From an uncultured Cellvibrio sp. (GTDB taxonomy: Bacteria; Pseudomonadota; Gammaproteobacteria; Pseudomonadales; Cellvibrionaceae): a DNA stretch of 13,281 bases. A program made the translations under genes and the position numbers. Positions 1-7,279 of the stretch are shown here, one piece after another. The stretch is taken from positions 1 through 13,281 of the forward strand of contig CAMLOU010000118.1 of NCBI GenBank assembly GCA_946481735.1, written 5' to 3'. Below the pieces are notes generated by a model. That model saw only the letters and a list, made by a program, of their open reading frames with translations. It did not search any database and was not told the DNA's origin. Within the stretch, counting starts at the first letter, position 1. Every line of letters starts with the position of its first letter.

Positions 1-36
1 CACCGCGCAACTCCTTTTTGCAATTATTTTTTGGGG
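1..36 (-). promoter_or_regulatory. possible rRNA-type promoter pointing out of the window (partial)
   Basis: Read on the minus strand, an A/T-rich block (about 36-20) resembling an UP element contains TTGCAA (23-18) and is followed by a GC-rich stretch with TTGCGC (11-6). Either could be a -35 box whose -10 lies beyond the left edge. In Pseudomonas the related locus carries an rRNA operon just downstream of the tyrosyl-tRNA synthetase gene, which is why an rrn promoter is suspected. The -10 is not visible, so this is inference. Confidence 0.25.
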
Positions 37-127
37 TGAACATTTAACAAACAAACGAGATCACTCAACACACAATCTGAGCACTTTCAATACAGATTCA
101 TCTAGCAAAACAGCTCATATCCTCAGC

Positions 128-1456
128 TCAATTCACTTCAAACAAGTGATATTTCTTCTTCCCAAGCTTACAAAGGTAAAATTTTCCAAAGAAAGATGCC
201 TCGGGCGCAAAACATTCTGGAGTCTTCATATTATCAGCGGCAGATTTTGGCTGGCCGTTTATAAATACCGCCTCGCGAGCCAAGGCGTCCTTAACTTGCT
301 TTCCCGATGCAGCCATTTGCGCATCCGCCAACAACTGCGTAAGGGGCATATCGGTTAACTGGTGTCGCTCCAACCTGGATGAAGGCAATCCATCCAGACG
401 CAATTGCTCGAAGTCATCCTGCCCTAACGCCTTCAACTCATCACTGAATAGCGCTTGCGTAATTCTTTGGGCAGCCAGGAGACCGCTATCGCCGTGCACA
501 AGACCGGTCATCTCCTCAGCGAGGATACGCTGAGCCTCGGGCTTGACTCCACTACTCCTGTCAGCCTCTTCTATACGCTCAATCTCGCCAACACCTATAA
601 AGGTGAAATAACGCAGAAACTTATACACATCAGCGTCTGCTGTATTAAGCCAGAATTGATAAAACGCATAGGGGGAGGTTTTGGCAGGGTCCAGCCAAAC
701 TGTTCCCGTCTCGGTTTTGCCAAACTTGGTTCCATCAGCCTTGGTAACCAAAGGCATGGTCAAGCCATAGACATGCCCACCGTGAAGGCGGCGGGTCAAA
801 TCTATGCCGCCGGTGATATTGCCCCATTGATCACTGCCACCGATTTGCAAGGTGCAGTCGTAGCGCTGATAAAGTTCAGCAAAGTCCAGGGACTGGAGCA
901 GCATATAAGTGAATTCTGTGAAGGAGATACCCTCCCCCTCGCGCTCAATGCGTTGTTTAACCGACTCCTTGTTAATCATGTTGTTGACGGAAAAATGCTT
1001 TCCTATATCGCGCAAGAAGGTGAGCACGTTCATTTGCCCAACCCAATCGAGGTTATTAACCACCTCTGCCGAGTTACTGCCACAATCAAAGTCAATAAAA
1101 CGGCTAACCTGTTGCCTGAGCCGATCAGCCCAGCCCGCAACAATATCCGGCGTATTCAGCTTGCGCTCTTGCGCCTTGAAGCTGGGATCCCCTACCAGGC
1201 CCGTAGCACCGCCGACCAGCGCAATGGGCCTGTGGCCTGCCATCTGAAATCTTTTCAACGCCAGCAAGGGAACTAAATGGCCGATATGAAGACTATCCGC
1301 CGTTGGATCAAATCCGCTATACAAGGTGCGCGAGCCAGAACTCAAATAATCAGCCAAAGCCTCCCCACCCGTCGTTTGGGCGATGAGTCCGCGTGCTTGT
1401 AAATCGTGTAGTAAATTTGAATCAACCGAGGGCATATCACTGTCCACCGCTAGCAT
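128..1456 (-). CDS. tyrS: tyrosyl-tRNA synthetase (E. coli TyrS class)
   Basis: Cytoplasmic class I aminoacyl-tRNA synthetase that activates tyrosine with ATP and charges tRNA-Tyr. The Rossmann catalytic domain carries HIGH at residues 57-60, the tyrosine-pocket segment [10 protein letters not shown] (204-213) and the KMSKS-equivalent loop KFGKT (244-248). An S4-like RNA-binding domain occupies roughly residues 372-430. The 442-residue length is slightly above E. coli TyrS (424), and the sequence resembles it closely throughout. The extra length is N-terminal: a second ATG at codon 8 (1435) is a plausible true start, and neither ATG has a strong Shine-Dalgarno. The gene diverges from the M23 peptidase gene across 183 bases. 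The KFGKT loop places it in the E. coli-like class, not the KMSKS-bearing TyrZ class that I recall at this locus in P. aeruginosa. Confidence 0.97.
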   Translation of the reverse strand: MLAVDSDMPSVDSNLLHDLQARGLIAQTTGGEALADYLSSGSRTLYSGFDPTADSLHIGHLVPLLALKRFQMAGHRPIALVGGATGLVGDPSFKAQERKLNTPDIVAGWADRLRQQVSRFIDFDCGSNSAEVVNNLDWVGQMNVLTFLRDIGKHFSVNNMINKESVKQRIEREGEGISFTEFTYMLLQSLDFAELYQRYDCTLQIGGSDQWGNITGGIDLTRRLHGGHVYGLTMPLVTKADGTKFGKTETGTVWLDPAKTSPYAFYQFWLNTADADVYKFLRYFTFIGVGEIERIEEADRSSGVKPEAQRILAEEMTGLVHGDSGLLAAQRITQALFSDELKALGQDDFEQLRLDGLPSSRLERHQLTDMPLTQLLADAQMAASGKQVKDALAREAVFINGQPKSAADNMKTPECFAPEASFFGKFYLCKLGKKKYHLFEVN

Positions 1457-1639
1457 TGTCAGGGTCTTTTATAACCAAACATAGAGAAAGGTTGGCCAAG
1501 ATACCGGATCTTGTCTCAAAAACAAGACTGCCTATTATCAAATCTGGCAATTACAGCGTTGCGGGGTGTCATCAGTGGACTTTTCTGCTATAAATGCAAA
1601 GACTTATATTAACTTCATAAACGCGGGTTTAGCTTCCTT
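1457..1639. other. divergent intergenic region between tyrS and the M23 gene
   Basis: This 183-base spacer must hold both outward promoters. A reasonable plus-strand promoter is listed separately. No convincing tyrS promoter was found on the minus strand. A small inverted repeat, TCTTGT (1509-1514) and ACAAGA (1522-1527) around a 7-base loop, sits in the middle and could be an operator half-site pair or chance. Confidence 0.5.
1566..1594 (+). promoter_or_regulatory. candidate sigma70 promoter for the M23-anmK unit
   Basis: GTGTCA (1566-1571, 4 of 6 consensus matches) lies 17 bases upstream of TATAAA (1589-1594, 5 of 6). This implies transcription starting near 1600, about 40 bases before the peptidase ATG. 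Position and spacing fit; the -35 is weak. Confidence 0.4.
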
Positions 1640-3109
1640 ATGGAACCCATTAAAAAGCATTACAAAAATTTCCTGATCAGTCTGTTTCAGCACTTTCCCA
1701 AGGGACATCTAGCCGCCGCCAGCACTCTGGCTGCCGGGCTTTGTTTCGTGCTTGCTGCGGTTCCGTCCGGAAACGCCGAGGCGACGCGCCAGACGCGCCT
1801 GCCTTTAGATCTTCCCACGCAAGCCACCCCTCCGAAATTTGTCAGCCATACACCGTCCAACCACCCTCACTCCGGCCTCACTTCTACATTAGGTGTGTCC
1901 CTGAGACTTAAGGATTTGGTCAATTCAACATTGAATCCGATCCCGCTAGTTCTTGCCTCCGCTACTGCAGAGGCATCAACAATAGAAGAAGAGCCGAAGT
2001 GGCAAGAGTTCATCGTTAAGAGTGGTGACAGCCTGTCCATTATTTTCCAACGGGCCGGGCTGAATGATCGCGATATCTACGAGCTGTTTAATGAAAGCGC
2101 GGAAGCAAAAGAGTTACGCCGCATTGTCCCCGGGCAAACTATCGCTTTCCAGCTTAACGACGACGGAAAGTTGCACCAGCTGCACTACGTAAAAGATACG
2201 CTTAACAGCCTTAACTTTACCCGCAGTGAAGATGGCTTTATTGCTAAAAAAATCGAGCGCCAACCGGATATACAAGTGGCTTTCCGCCAGGCAACCATCA
2301 ACAGCTCTCTTTTCATGGCCGGCAAAGATGCAGGTATGGCCAGCAATTTAATTATGGAGCTCGCTAACATTTTTGCCTGGGATATCGACTTTGCCCTGGA
2401 TATTCACCGCGGCGATCAATTCAGAGTCATGTACGAAGAGCGTTATCTAGATGGCAAGAAGATTGGCACCGGAGCGATTCTGGCAGCTGAATTCACCAAT
2501 CAGGGAAAAACATTCCAATCTGTCCGGTATACCAACGCCGATGGCGCCTCCCACTATTACACCCCCAGCGGAGAGAGCATGCGCAAGGAATTCCTGCGTA
2601 TGCCGGTGGATTTTGCCCGCATCAGTTCCCACTTCAACCTCAACCGCAAACATCCCATTTTGCACACTATCCGTGCTCATAAAGGCACTGACTATGCCGC
2701 TGCACGGGGCACGCCAATCAAGGCATCCGGTGATGGCAAGGTAATCTTTGCCGGTCGCAAGGGCGGATACGGCAACACCGTGATTTTGCAACACGGCCAG
2801 GCATATCAGACCCTGTATGCGCATATGCACAATTTTGGCAAGGGCATTAAGGTGGGCACACGGGTTCGTCAGGGGCAAATTATTGGCTATGTGGGTACTA
2901 CCGGACTCTCAACCGGCCCTCACCTGCATTATGAGTTTTATGTTAATGGCGTAGTGCGCAACCCAATGACGGTAGAGCTACCCAAAGCACGTTCTATTGC
3001 CTCTGCTGAAAAAGCGAATTTCCTGGCTCAAACCCAGCCTGTCGTTGCACAACTGGAAGCATTTAAAGGTTCATCACGCCTCGCCATGGCGAGCGATGAC
3101 GACAATTAA
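1640..3109 (+). CDS. M23 family murein DD-endopeptidase (MepM-like)
   Basis: Predicted envelope protein that cleaves peptide cross-links in peptidoglycan. An N-terminal hydrophobic segment at about residues 23-42 after basic residues looks like a signal anchor. It is followed by a low-complexity linker (45-115) and an OapA/LysM-like domain (about 120-180, with VKSGDSLS and VPGQTIAF). The C-terminal zinc peptidase domain spans about 325-445. Metal and catalytic residues are intact: H347 and D351 (HKGTD), H395 (LYAHM), and H428/H430 (HLH). At 489 residues it is somewhat longer than E. coli MepM (440). No strong Shine-Dalgarno precedes the ATG. The downstream anmK starts 5 bases after the stop, so the two are probably co-transcribed, linking wall opening with recycling of wall sugars. 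The exact bond cleaved cannot be read from sequence. Confidence 0.93.
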   Translation: MEPIKKHYKNFLISLFQHFPKGHLAAASTLAAGLCFVLAAVPSGNAEATRQTRLPLDLPTQATPPKFVSHTPSNHPHSGLTSTLGVSLRLKDLVNSTLNPIPLVLASATAEASTIEEEPKWQEFIVKSGDSLSIIFQRAGLNDRDIYELFNESAEAKELRRIVPGQTIAFQLNDDGKLHQLHYVKDTLNSLNFTRSEDGFIAKKIERQPDIQVAFRQATINSSLFMAGKDAGMASNLIMELANIFAWDIDFALDIHRGDQFRVMYEERYLDGKKIGTGAILAAEFTNQGKTFQSVRYTNADGASHYYTPSGESMRKEFLRMPVDFARISSHFNLNRKHPILHTIRAHKGTDYAAARGTPIKASGDGKVIFAGRKGGYGNTVILQHGQAYQTLYAHMHNFGKGIKVGTRVRQGQIIGYVGTTGLSTGPHLHYEFYVNGVVRNPMTVELPKARSIASAEKANFLAQTQPVVAQLEAFKGSSRLAMASDDDN

Positions 3110-3114
3110 TCGCC

Positions 3115-4236
3115 ATGCCAATGACCGACATTTACCTCGGTTTAATGTCTGGTACCAGTGCGGACGCCATAGATGCGGTTGCCGTGGATTTTTCCAACAA
3201 CACAGCCGCGCTACTTGGCTCACATAGCAAACCACTCCCCCCTGATATCCGGGCGGTGATACACCGCCTGGCTTCCACCGGCCCGGATGAAATCGATCTC
3301 CTTGGTCAACTTGATGTGCAAATAGGAGAGTTATTCGCGGCTACCGTTCGTGAGCTCATCGAAAAGCTTGGCTTAAGTAACCAGACACTCACAGCCATTG
3401 GCAGCCACGGCCAGACCTTGCGTCATCGGCCCCCGGGTTCGCTAGCTCACCCCTTCACCTTGCAGGTTGGCGACCCCAACATCATTGCTGAGCAAACCGG
3501 CATAACGACGGTGGCAGATTTTCGGCGACGCGATATGGCTGTAGGCGGTCAAGGCGCACCGCTGGTGCCCGCATTTCACCAGGCGGTATTTCAATCAACT
3601 ACCGTCAATCGTGCCATCGTCAATATTGGCGGCATCGCGAATATCACCTGGTTACCGACATCTGGAGAAGCAACAGGATTTGATACTGGCCCCGGAAACG
3701 TGCTGATGGACGCCTGGATATGGCAGCACCACAAGAAAACTTACGATAACGCAGGGGCCTGGGCCGCCTCTGGTACATCGGATGAACAGCTTTTGGAGGC
3801 ACTGTTGCAGCACCCCTTTCTGTTTCAGACGCCGCCAAAAAGCACAGGAAGGGAGGACTTCAACCCCGCTTGGCTCGATACGTGCCTGAAGCAATACCAG
3901 TGTGTTCGGCGACCTGAAGACGTACAGGCCACCCTGCTGGCGTTCACCGCCAGAACGATTACGAATCAGATTAAAAAAATTGCAGAAGAAGGGGATATAG
4001 AAGTTTTCCTCTGTGGTGGCGGTGCTTATAACGATACCTTGCGTCAGGCTATCCAGGATCTGATGCCCCGCTGCCCGGTTGCAACAACTGCGGAACTGGG
4101 TATTGCGCCTGAGTGGATAGAGGCCACAGCATTCGCCTGGCTGGCCAGACAAACCTTGAACAGAGAGAGTGGTAATTTATGCGCGGTCACCGGTGCGAGA
4201 AAGCCGGTGATATTAGGGGGCGTGTACTACGCTTGA
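3115..4236 (+). CDS. anmK: anhydro-N-acetylmuramic acid kinase
   Basis: Cytoplasmic enzyme of peptidoglycan recycling that hydrolyses the 1,6-anhydro bond of anhydro-MurNAc and phosphorylates it to MurNAc-6-phosphate. It shows the ASKHA-like fold signatures of the family: MSGTS (11-15), SHGQT (97-101), DFRRRDMAVGGQGAPL (135-150), NIGGIAN (170-176), GFDTGPGN (188-195) with the expected catalytic Asp190, and CGGGAYN (300-306). The 373-residue length matches the family (E. coli 369). A second ATG at 3121 gives a protein two residues shorter and is equally likely. There is no Shine-Dalgarno, and only 5 bases separate it from the M23 stop, suggesting translational coupling. Its stop lies 8 bases from that of the convergent erpA. 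Confidence 0.97.
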   Translation: MPMTDIYLGLMSGTSADAIDAVAVDFSNNTAALLGSHSKPLPPDIRAVIHRLASTGPDEIDLLGQLDVQIGELFAATVRELIEKLGLSNQTLTAIGSHGQTLRHRPPGSLAHPFTLQVGDPNIIAEQTGITTVADFRRRDMAVGGQGAPLVPAFHQAVFQSTTVNRAIVNIGGIANITWLPTSGEATGFDTGPGNVLMDAWIWQHHKKTYDNAGAWAASGTSDEQLLEALLQHPFLFQTPPKSTGREDFNPAWLDTCLKQYQCVRRPEDVQATLLAFTARTITNQIKKIAEEGDIEVFLCGGGAYNDTLRQAIQDLMPRCPVATTAELGIAPEWIEATAFAWLARQTLNRESGNLCAVTGARKPVILGGVYYA

Positions 4237-4244
4237 GGCATTGG

Positions 4245-4598
4245 TTAAATAGAGAAGGATGAACCGCAACCACAGGTGCTGGATGCATTGGGGTTCTGAA
4301 TCACAAACTTGGACCCCTGTAGCCCTTCCTCATAGTCCACCTTGGCACCGGCGAGGTAAGGATAACTCAACGCATCAACCAATACTTTAATACCGTCGCG
4401 CTCTACTACCGAATCATCTTCGGCGACGACTTCATCAAAGGTGAACCCATACTGAAAGCCGGAACAACCCCCACCGGTTACGTAAACACGCAACTTGAGG
4501 TCATTGTTGCCCTCTTCGTCTATCAAGCTTTTTACCTTGGCTACTGCGCTATCGCTAACCAACAGGGCTTGAGGGGTATAAATTTCAGGGCCAGACAT
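4245..4598 (-). CDS. erpA: A-type iron-sulfur cluster carrier ErpA
   Basis: Scaffold/carrier that delivers Fe-S clusters to apoproteins such as the isoprenoid enzymes IspG and IspH in E. coli. The three cluster-ligand cysteines are present: Cys45 (GGGCSGFQY) and Cys109/Cys111 (STCGCGSSF). The length of 117 residues matches the family (E. coli 114). The start at 4598 is chosen over an upstream in-frame ATG (4661) because GGAG stands 6-9 bases before it and the protein then begins MSGPEIYTP, as family members do. The upstream ATG would also lie upstream of the predicted transcription start. It has its own promoter (4645-4674) although bactofilin lies 90 bases upstream on the same strand. No intrinsic terminator separates it from convergent anmK. 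Confidence 0.96.
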   Translation of the reverse strand: MSGPEIYTPQALLVSDSAVAKVKSLIDEEGNNDLKLRVYVTGGGCSGFQYGFTFDEVVAEDDSVVERDGIKVLVDALSYPYLAGAKVDYEEGLQGSKFVIQNPNASSTCGCGSSFSI

Positions 4599-4627
4599 AA
4601 TAACTCCGATGAACTCTTCAGTACCTC

Positions 4628-4660
4628 TGGGTAGAGGGAAAAATATTATCCCTTTACCCA
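4628..4660. repeat. 12-bp inverted repeat overlapping the erpA promoter
   Basis: Arms TGGGTAGAGGGA (4628-4639) and TCCCTTTACCCA (4649-4660) pair at 11 of 12 positions, with one G/T position, around a 9-base A/T-rich centre. The dyad covers the spacer, the -10 and the start region of the erpA promoter, so an operator is more likely than a terminator. There is no U-tract on either strand after the stem. It does not obviously match the IscR consensus sites known from E. coli. Confidence 0.6.
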
Positions 4661-4674
4661 ACTAAAACAGTCAA
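4645..4674 (-). promoter_or_regulatory. strong sigma70-like promoter for erpA
   Basis: On the minus strand TTGACT (4674-4669, 5 of 6) is followed after 18 bases by GATAAT (4650-4645, 5 of 6). The predicted start is near 4638, giving a 5' leader of about 40 bases with the GGAG ribosome-binding site. This is the best promoter match in the window and indicates erpA can be expressed independently of the bactofilin gene. Confidence 0.65.
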
Positions 4675-4688
4675 CTATTCGCAGTGGT

Positions 4689-5120
4689 TTATTGCCCGGA
4701 TGTTTTAAGAAAGCTGGTGGAGGACTCAGGTGTGGTACTAGTGACGTCAGACAGCTTTTTGACTGATGCGGGTGATTCAGCGGTACCGCTAAATATCAGG
4801 TTACCGTTAACCTGCGAACCTTTAACCATCTCAATCAGTTGATAGTGAATCGAGCCCTCAACAATTGCCTTCGCCGCCAGCTCGATATGCTTCGATGAAT
4901 GGATATCTCCAATAACCTTACCATTGATAACAGCGACCGGCGCGCGAATGTCACCCTCAACCAACCCGGACTCGGCAACCACTAACTTGGCATCTTTATC
5001 GCCTTCAGCGATGACGTTACCGCAGATTTTGCCTTCTATCTGTAAATCACCACTGAAATGCAAATCGCCGACGATCTTCGCTGCACGCGAAATCAGGGTG
5101 TGATTGTTAGAAAAAGCCAT
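4689..5120 (-). CDS. bactofilin (polymer-forming cytoskeletal protein)
   Basis: Small beta-helical protein that self-assembles into filaments, generally at the membrane, to position cell-wall enzymes or other partners. The core (about residues 8-112 of 143) shows the family's short repeating glycine/hydrophobic strands, for example VGDLHFSGDLQIEGKICGNV, VEGDIRAPVAVINGKVIGDI and VEGSIHY. A Ser/Thr-rich, probably disordered tail (113-143) follows. The start at 5120 (MAFSNNHTLI) is preferred because GGAAAG precedes it and bactofilins usually begin just before this segment. Longer in-frame starts (5141, 5273) add sequence unlike the family. It lies 115 bases downstream of the DUF6776 gene on the same strand, with no clear promoter between, so the two are probably one operon. 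Two upstream cell-wall genes (M23, anmK) are nearby but face the other way. Confidence 0.9.
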   Translation of the reverse strand: MAFSNNHTLISRAAKIVGDLHFSGDLQIEGKICGNVIAEGDKDAKLVVAESGLVEGDIRAPVAVINGKVIGDIHSSKHIELAAKAIVEGSIHYQLIEMVKGSQVNGNLIFSGTAESPASVKKLSDVTSTTPESSTSFLKTSGQ

Positions 5121-5235
5121 AGTTTTCTTTCCGCCCCACATAACTTTGTTTCTCAAGACAATAAAAAGATTGAAGCGCGTAAGAGTAGCCCATTTGCGAC
5201 AAAGAATCGTGTAACAGGCTGCAAATATTCGTATT

Positions 5236-5997
5236 TCAAAGCTCGGAGAGCTGCCACTCCAGCTCATTTTCAATCGTGGCCGGATGTTTTCGATTAGTGG
5301 ATTTCACCAGGAATTGTATTTTTTCGGGTTTAAACCCACCCGGAAGCACCAGGTCACCCTCGATATTCTGGAAATACTTAAAGCTGAGGGAAATCTGTTC
5401 CGCTGCAACCTGATCGGATAACTCGTGCAGAGAAATACTGCGCGGCTTCTCCTCGCCTCCCAACGTCTGCACACCGACTATCTTGATGTTTAAATCACCC
5501 TGGAATGGATCGTCCATCGCAGCGAGTTTTTGGAGGACCAATTTGTAATGGTAGGCATCTGCCTGATCTGCACGAGTGACATGAAAGACACCGATACTGA
5601 TGCCTTGGGGATTGGCGTTACGCCCGGAAGACATCATGCTGCGATATACCGCGATATCGCGTTCCAAGGCCGCGATCTGCACCGTTTGTTGCATTAACTG
5701 GCGGCGTATATCTTTGTTTGCCTGCTGATCAATATCAGCGTTGAGTTTTAGGTTGGCAACTTGCTGACGCAATTCCTCAGCATCTTTGGTTAAGGTGAGG
5801 ATTTTTTGCTGTTGCTGGTCCCGCACGCCGCCAGGCAATGACAGCTGTTGCGCACCATGATCATAACCAATCAGGTAGCAGGAAACCGCCACGCCCGCGA
5901 GCACCAGGAAACCAACAACGTAATTGAATACTAACCGCATGGGGCGATAAGGCATCACCCGCATGCGATATTGAGCACTACCTTTTACTACCGCCAT
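5236..5997 (-). CDS. DUF6776-like membrane-anchored coiled-coil protein
   Basis: Function unknown. The 253-residue protein has a basic N-terminus and one transmembrane helix at about residues 22-45. A long Gln-rich coiled coil follows (about 58-121, for example QQQQKILTLTKDAEELRQQV). The C-terminal domain (about 132-235) looks beta-rich and includes IGVFHVTR and GDLVLPGGFKPEKIQF. The single N-terminal helix after basic residues predicts a short cytoplasmic tail with coiled coil and C-terminal domain in the periplasm. I assign it to DUF6776 from its position between argC and bactofilin and its architecture, as in pseudomonads (from memory). It may share an operon with the bactofilin. The start has only a weak ribosome-binding site (AAGG 11 bases away); codons 12 and 15 are alternative ATGs. 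Confidence 0.85.
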   Translation of the reverse strand: MAVVKGSAQYRMRVMPYRPMRLVFNYVVGFLVLAGVAVSCYLIGYDHGAQQLSLPGGVRDQQQQKILTLTKDAEELRQQVANLKLNADIDQQANKDIRRQLMQQTVQIAALERDIAVYRSMMSSGRNANPQGISIGVFHVTRADQADAYHYKLVLQKLAAMDDPFQGDLNIKIVGVQTLGGEEKPRSISLHELSDQVAAEQISLSFKYFQNIEGDLVLPGGFKPEKIQFLVKSTNRKHPATIENELEWQLSEL

Positions 5998-6022
5998 CGT
6001 CTATTCAGCCTTTTATATAGTG

Positions 6023-6034
6023 AATACGCGTATT
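6023..6034. repeat. 12-bp perfect palindrome upstream of the DUF6776 gene
   Basis: AATACGCGTATT sits in the 80-base gap between argC and the DUF6776 gene. Minus-strand TATATAAA (about 6019-6012), a possible -10 box, lies just downstream of it, so the palindrome would fall in the promoter spacer. A 7-bp direct repeat ACGCACT (6048-6054 and 6062-6068) lies further upstream. No good -35 was found, so a promoter here is only possible. Confidence 0.4.
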
Positions 6035-6077
6035 GAATGGCTAGCGCACGCACTACCAAAAACGCACTGCGACTTGA

Positions 6078-7124
6078 TTACGGCAGCAAAGCTACCACAT
6101 CCAAACCGGCTTTCTCATCAAAGCCAAACATGATGTTCATGTTTTGAACCGCCTGGCCAGATGCGCCTTTTGTCAAGTTGTCGATGGCCGACAACACCAC
6201 CACCGTATCGCGATCTTGGGGTCGAAAGACGGAGATACGACAAACGTTCGAACCTTTTACAGTCCGCGTTTGAGGCATTTCACCGGCAGGTAAAACATCG
6301 ACAAAAGGTTCATTGGCGTAGCGCTGCTCGTAGAGAGACTGCAAATCTGGCGCCTGGTTCCCTTTCAACAAAGTGGCATATAGCGTCGCATGGATACCCC
6401 GAATCATCGGTAGCAGGTGAGGAACAAAGGTCAATTGTGCGGGTGTACTGCCGGCTGGCTGGACATCGCGTAAACCCTGTTCAATTTCCGGCAGGTGACG
6501 ATGACCCGCTACCCCATACGCTTTAAAGCTGTCGGTGATTTCCGTCAGCAGATTATCGATCTTTGCCTGCCTGCCCGCACCACTGGCGCCACTCGCGGCA
6601 TTGGAAATTAGCCGGGTCGGGTCAACCAGGTTGTTTTCGATCAACGGTAAAAAACCCAATTGGGTCGCTGTGGGGTAACAACCGGGGCAGGCAATCAGCT
6701 TAGCCGAACGAATTGCTTCACGATTGGTTTCAGGCAAACCATATACCGCGTGAGCAACCAGCTCGGGACAACCATGCTTCTGGTTATACCACCGCTCCCA
6801 TAAAGCGGTATCGCGAATCCGGAAGTCGGCGGACAAATCAATAATACGCGCGTTGGTCTTCATCAAGGATGGCATGAGGTTCTGCGCAACGCCGTGCGGT
6901 GTAGCAAAAAACACCACATCCAGCTCACCCAGCACATCAACATCAGGTTCGCTAAACGCAAGGTCAATATGGCCGCGCAAACTAGGGTACATATCCGCCA
7001 CCTTGATACCGGCCTCGGCGCGGGAGGTGATTACCGTGACGTCTACCTGGGGATGCTTGACGAGTAAACGTAACAACTCGACACCGGTATAACCTGTGCC
7101 GCCAACGATACCTGCTTTAATCAC
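6078..7124 (-). CDS. argC: N-acetyl-gamma-glutamyl-phosphate reductase
   Basis: Third step of arginine biosynthesis: NADPH-dependent reduction of N-acetylglutamyl phosphate to the semialdehyde, in the cytoplasm. The N-terminal Rossmann motif GGTGYTG is at residues 8-14, and the catalytic cysteine is C149 in ACPGCYPTA. The segment SGASGAGR and the later GHRHLPEI match the family's substrate-binding region. I chose the GTG at 7124 because AAGGGG stands 6-7 bases before it, the resulting 348 residues match P. aeruginosa ArgC (about 344), and the protein then begins MIKAGIVGG as family members do. In-frame ATGs at 7157 and 7139 would add 11 or 5 residues and have poorer ribosome-binding sites. 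It diverges from the ClC gene and is followed by the DUF6776 gene 80 bases downstream. Confidence 0.95.
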   Translation of the reverse strand: MIKAGIVGGTGYTGVELLRLLVKHPQVDVTVITSRAEAGIKVADMYPSLRGHIDLAFSEPDVDVLGELDVVFFATPHGVAQNLMPSLMKTNARIIDLSADFRIRDTALWERWYNQKHGCPELVAHAVYGLPETNREAIRSAKLIACPGCYPTATQLGFLPLIENNLVDPTRLISNAASGASGAGRQAKIDNLLTEITDSFKAYGVAGHRHLPEIEQGLRDVQPAGSTPAQLTFVPHLLPMIRGIHATLYATLLKGNQAPDLQSLYEQRYANEPFVDVLPAGEMPQTRTVKGSNVCRISVFRPQDRDTVVVLSAIDNLTKGASGQAVQNMNIMFGFDEKAGLDVVALLP

Positions 7125-7279
7125 GTGTAACCCCTTCATTTGCTTAACTCTTGTCATCTGGGCTATTGTGCCCGGCGTTGATCGAGGGCCTATGATAAAA
7201 GCCTTGTCGATAAATCGAAAGTATTGAATGCAAGGGCCGGATCCTCACCTCCCACCCTCGCCCCTTGTCGGGAGTCATC
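7125..7279. other. divergent argC / ClC intergenic region
   Basis: This 155-base spacer separates the argC GTG from the ClC ATG. A T/A-rich patch near 7191-7200 reads TATGAT on the plus strand and TATCAT-like on the minus strand, so both promoters may use it, but no good -35 partner is visible for either. No ARG-box dyad (ArgR site) was recognised. Confidence 0.3.

Noticed and set aside
455..1276. Long plus-strand open frame (273 codons) inside the tyrS region
   Set aside because: It lies antisense to a clear tyrosyl-tRNA synthetase, and its translation shows no family resemblance; it is a shadow of the tyrS codon pattern.
4628..4660. Intrinsic terminator for the bactofilin gene
   Set aside because: The stem is strong but no U-tract follows in the minus direction, and it overlaps the erpA -10, so an operator reading is favoured.
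4599..4661. 21-residue N-terminal extension of ErpA
   Set aside because: It includes the dyad and predicted transcription start, lacks a ribosome-binding site, and the MSGPEIYTP start has GGAG before it.
5121..5273. 51-residue N-terminal extension of the bactofilin overlapping the DUF6776 gene
   Set aside because: The added residues are unlike bactofilins, and the start at 5120 has a GGAAAG ribosome-binding site.
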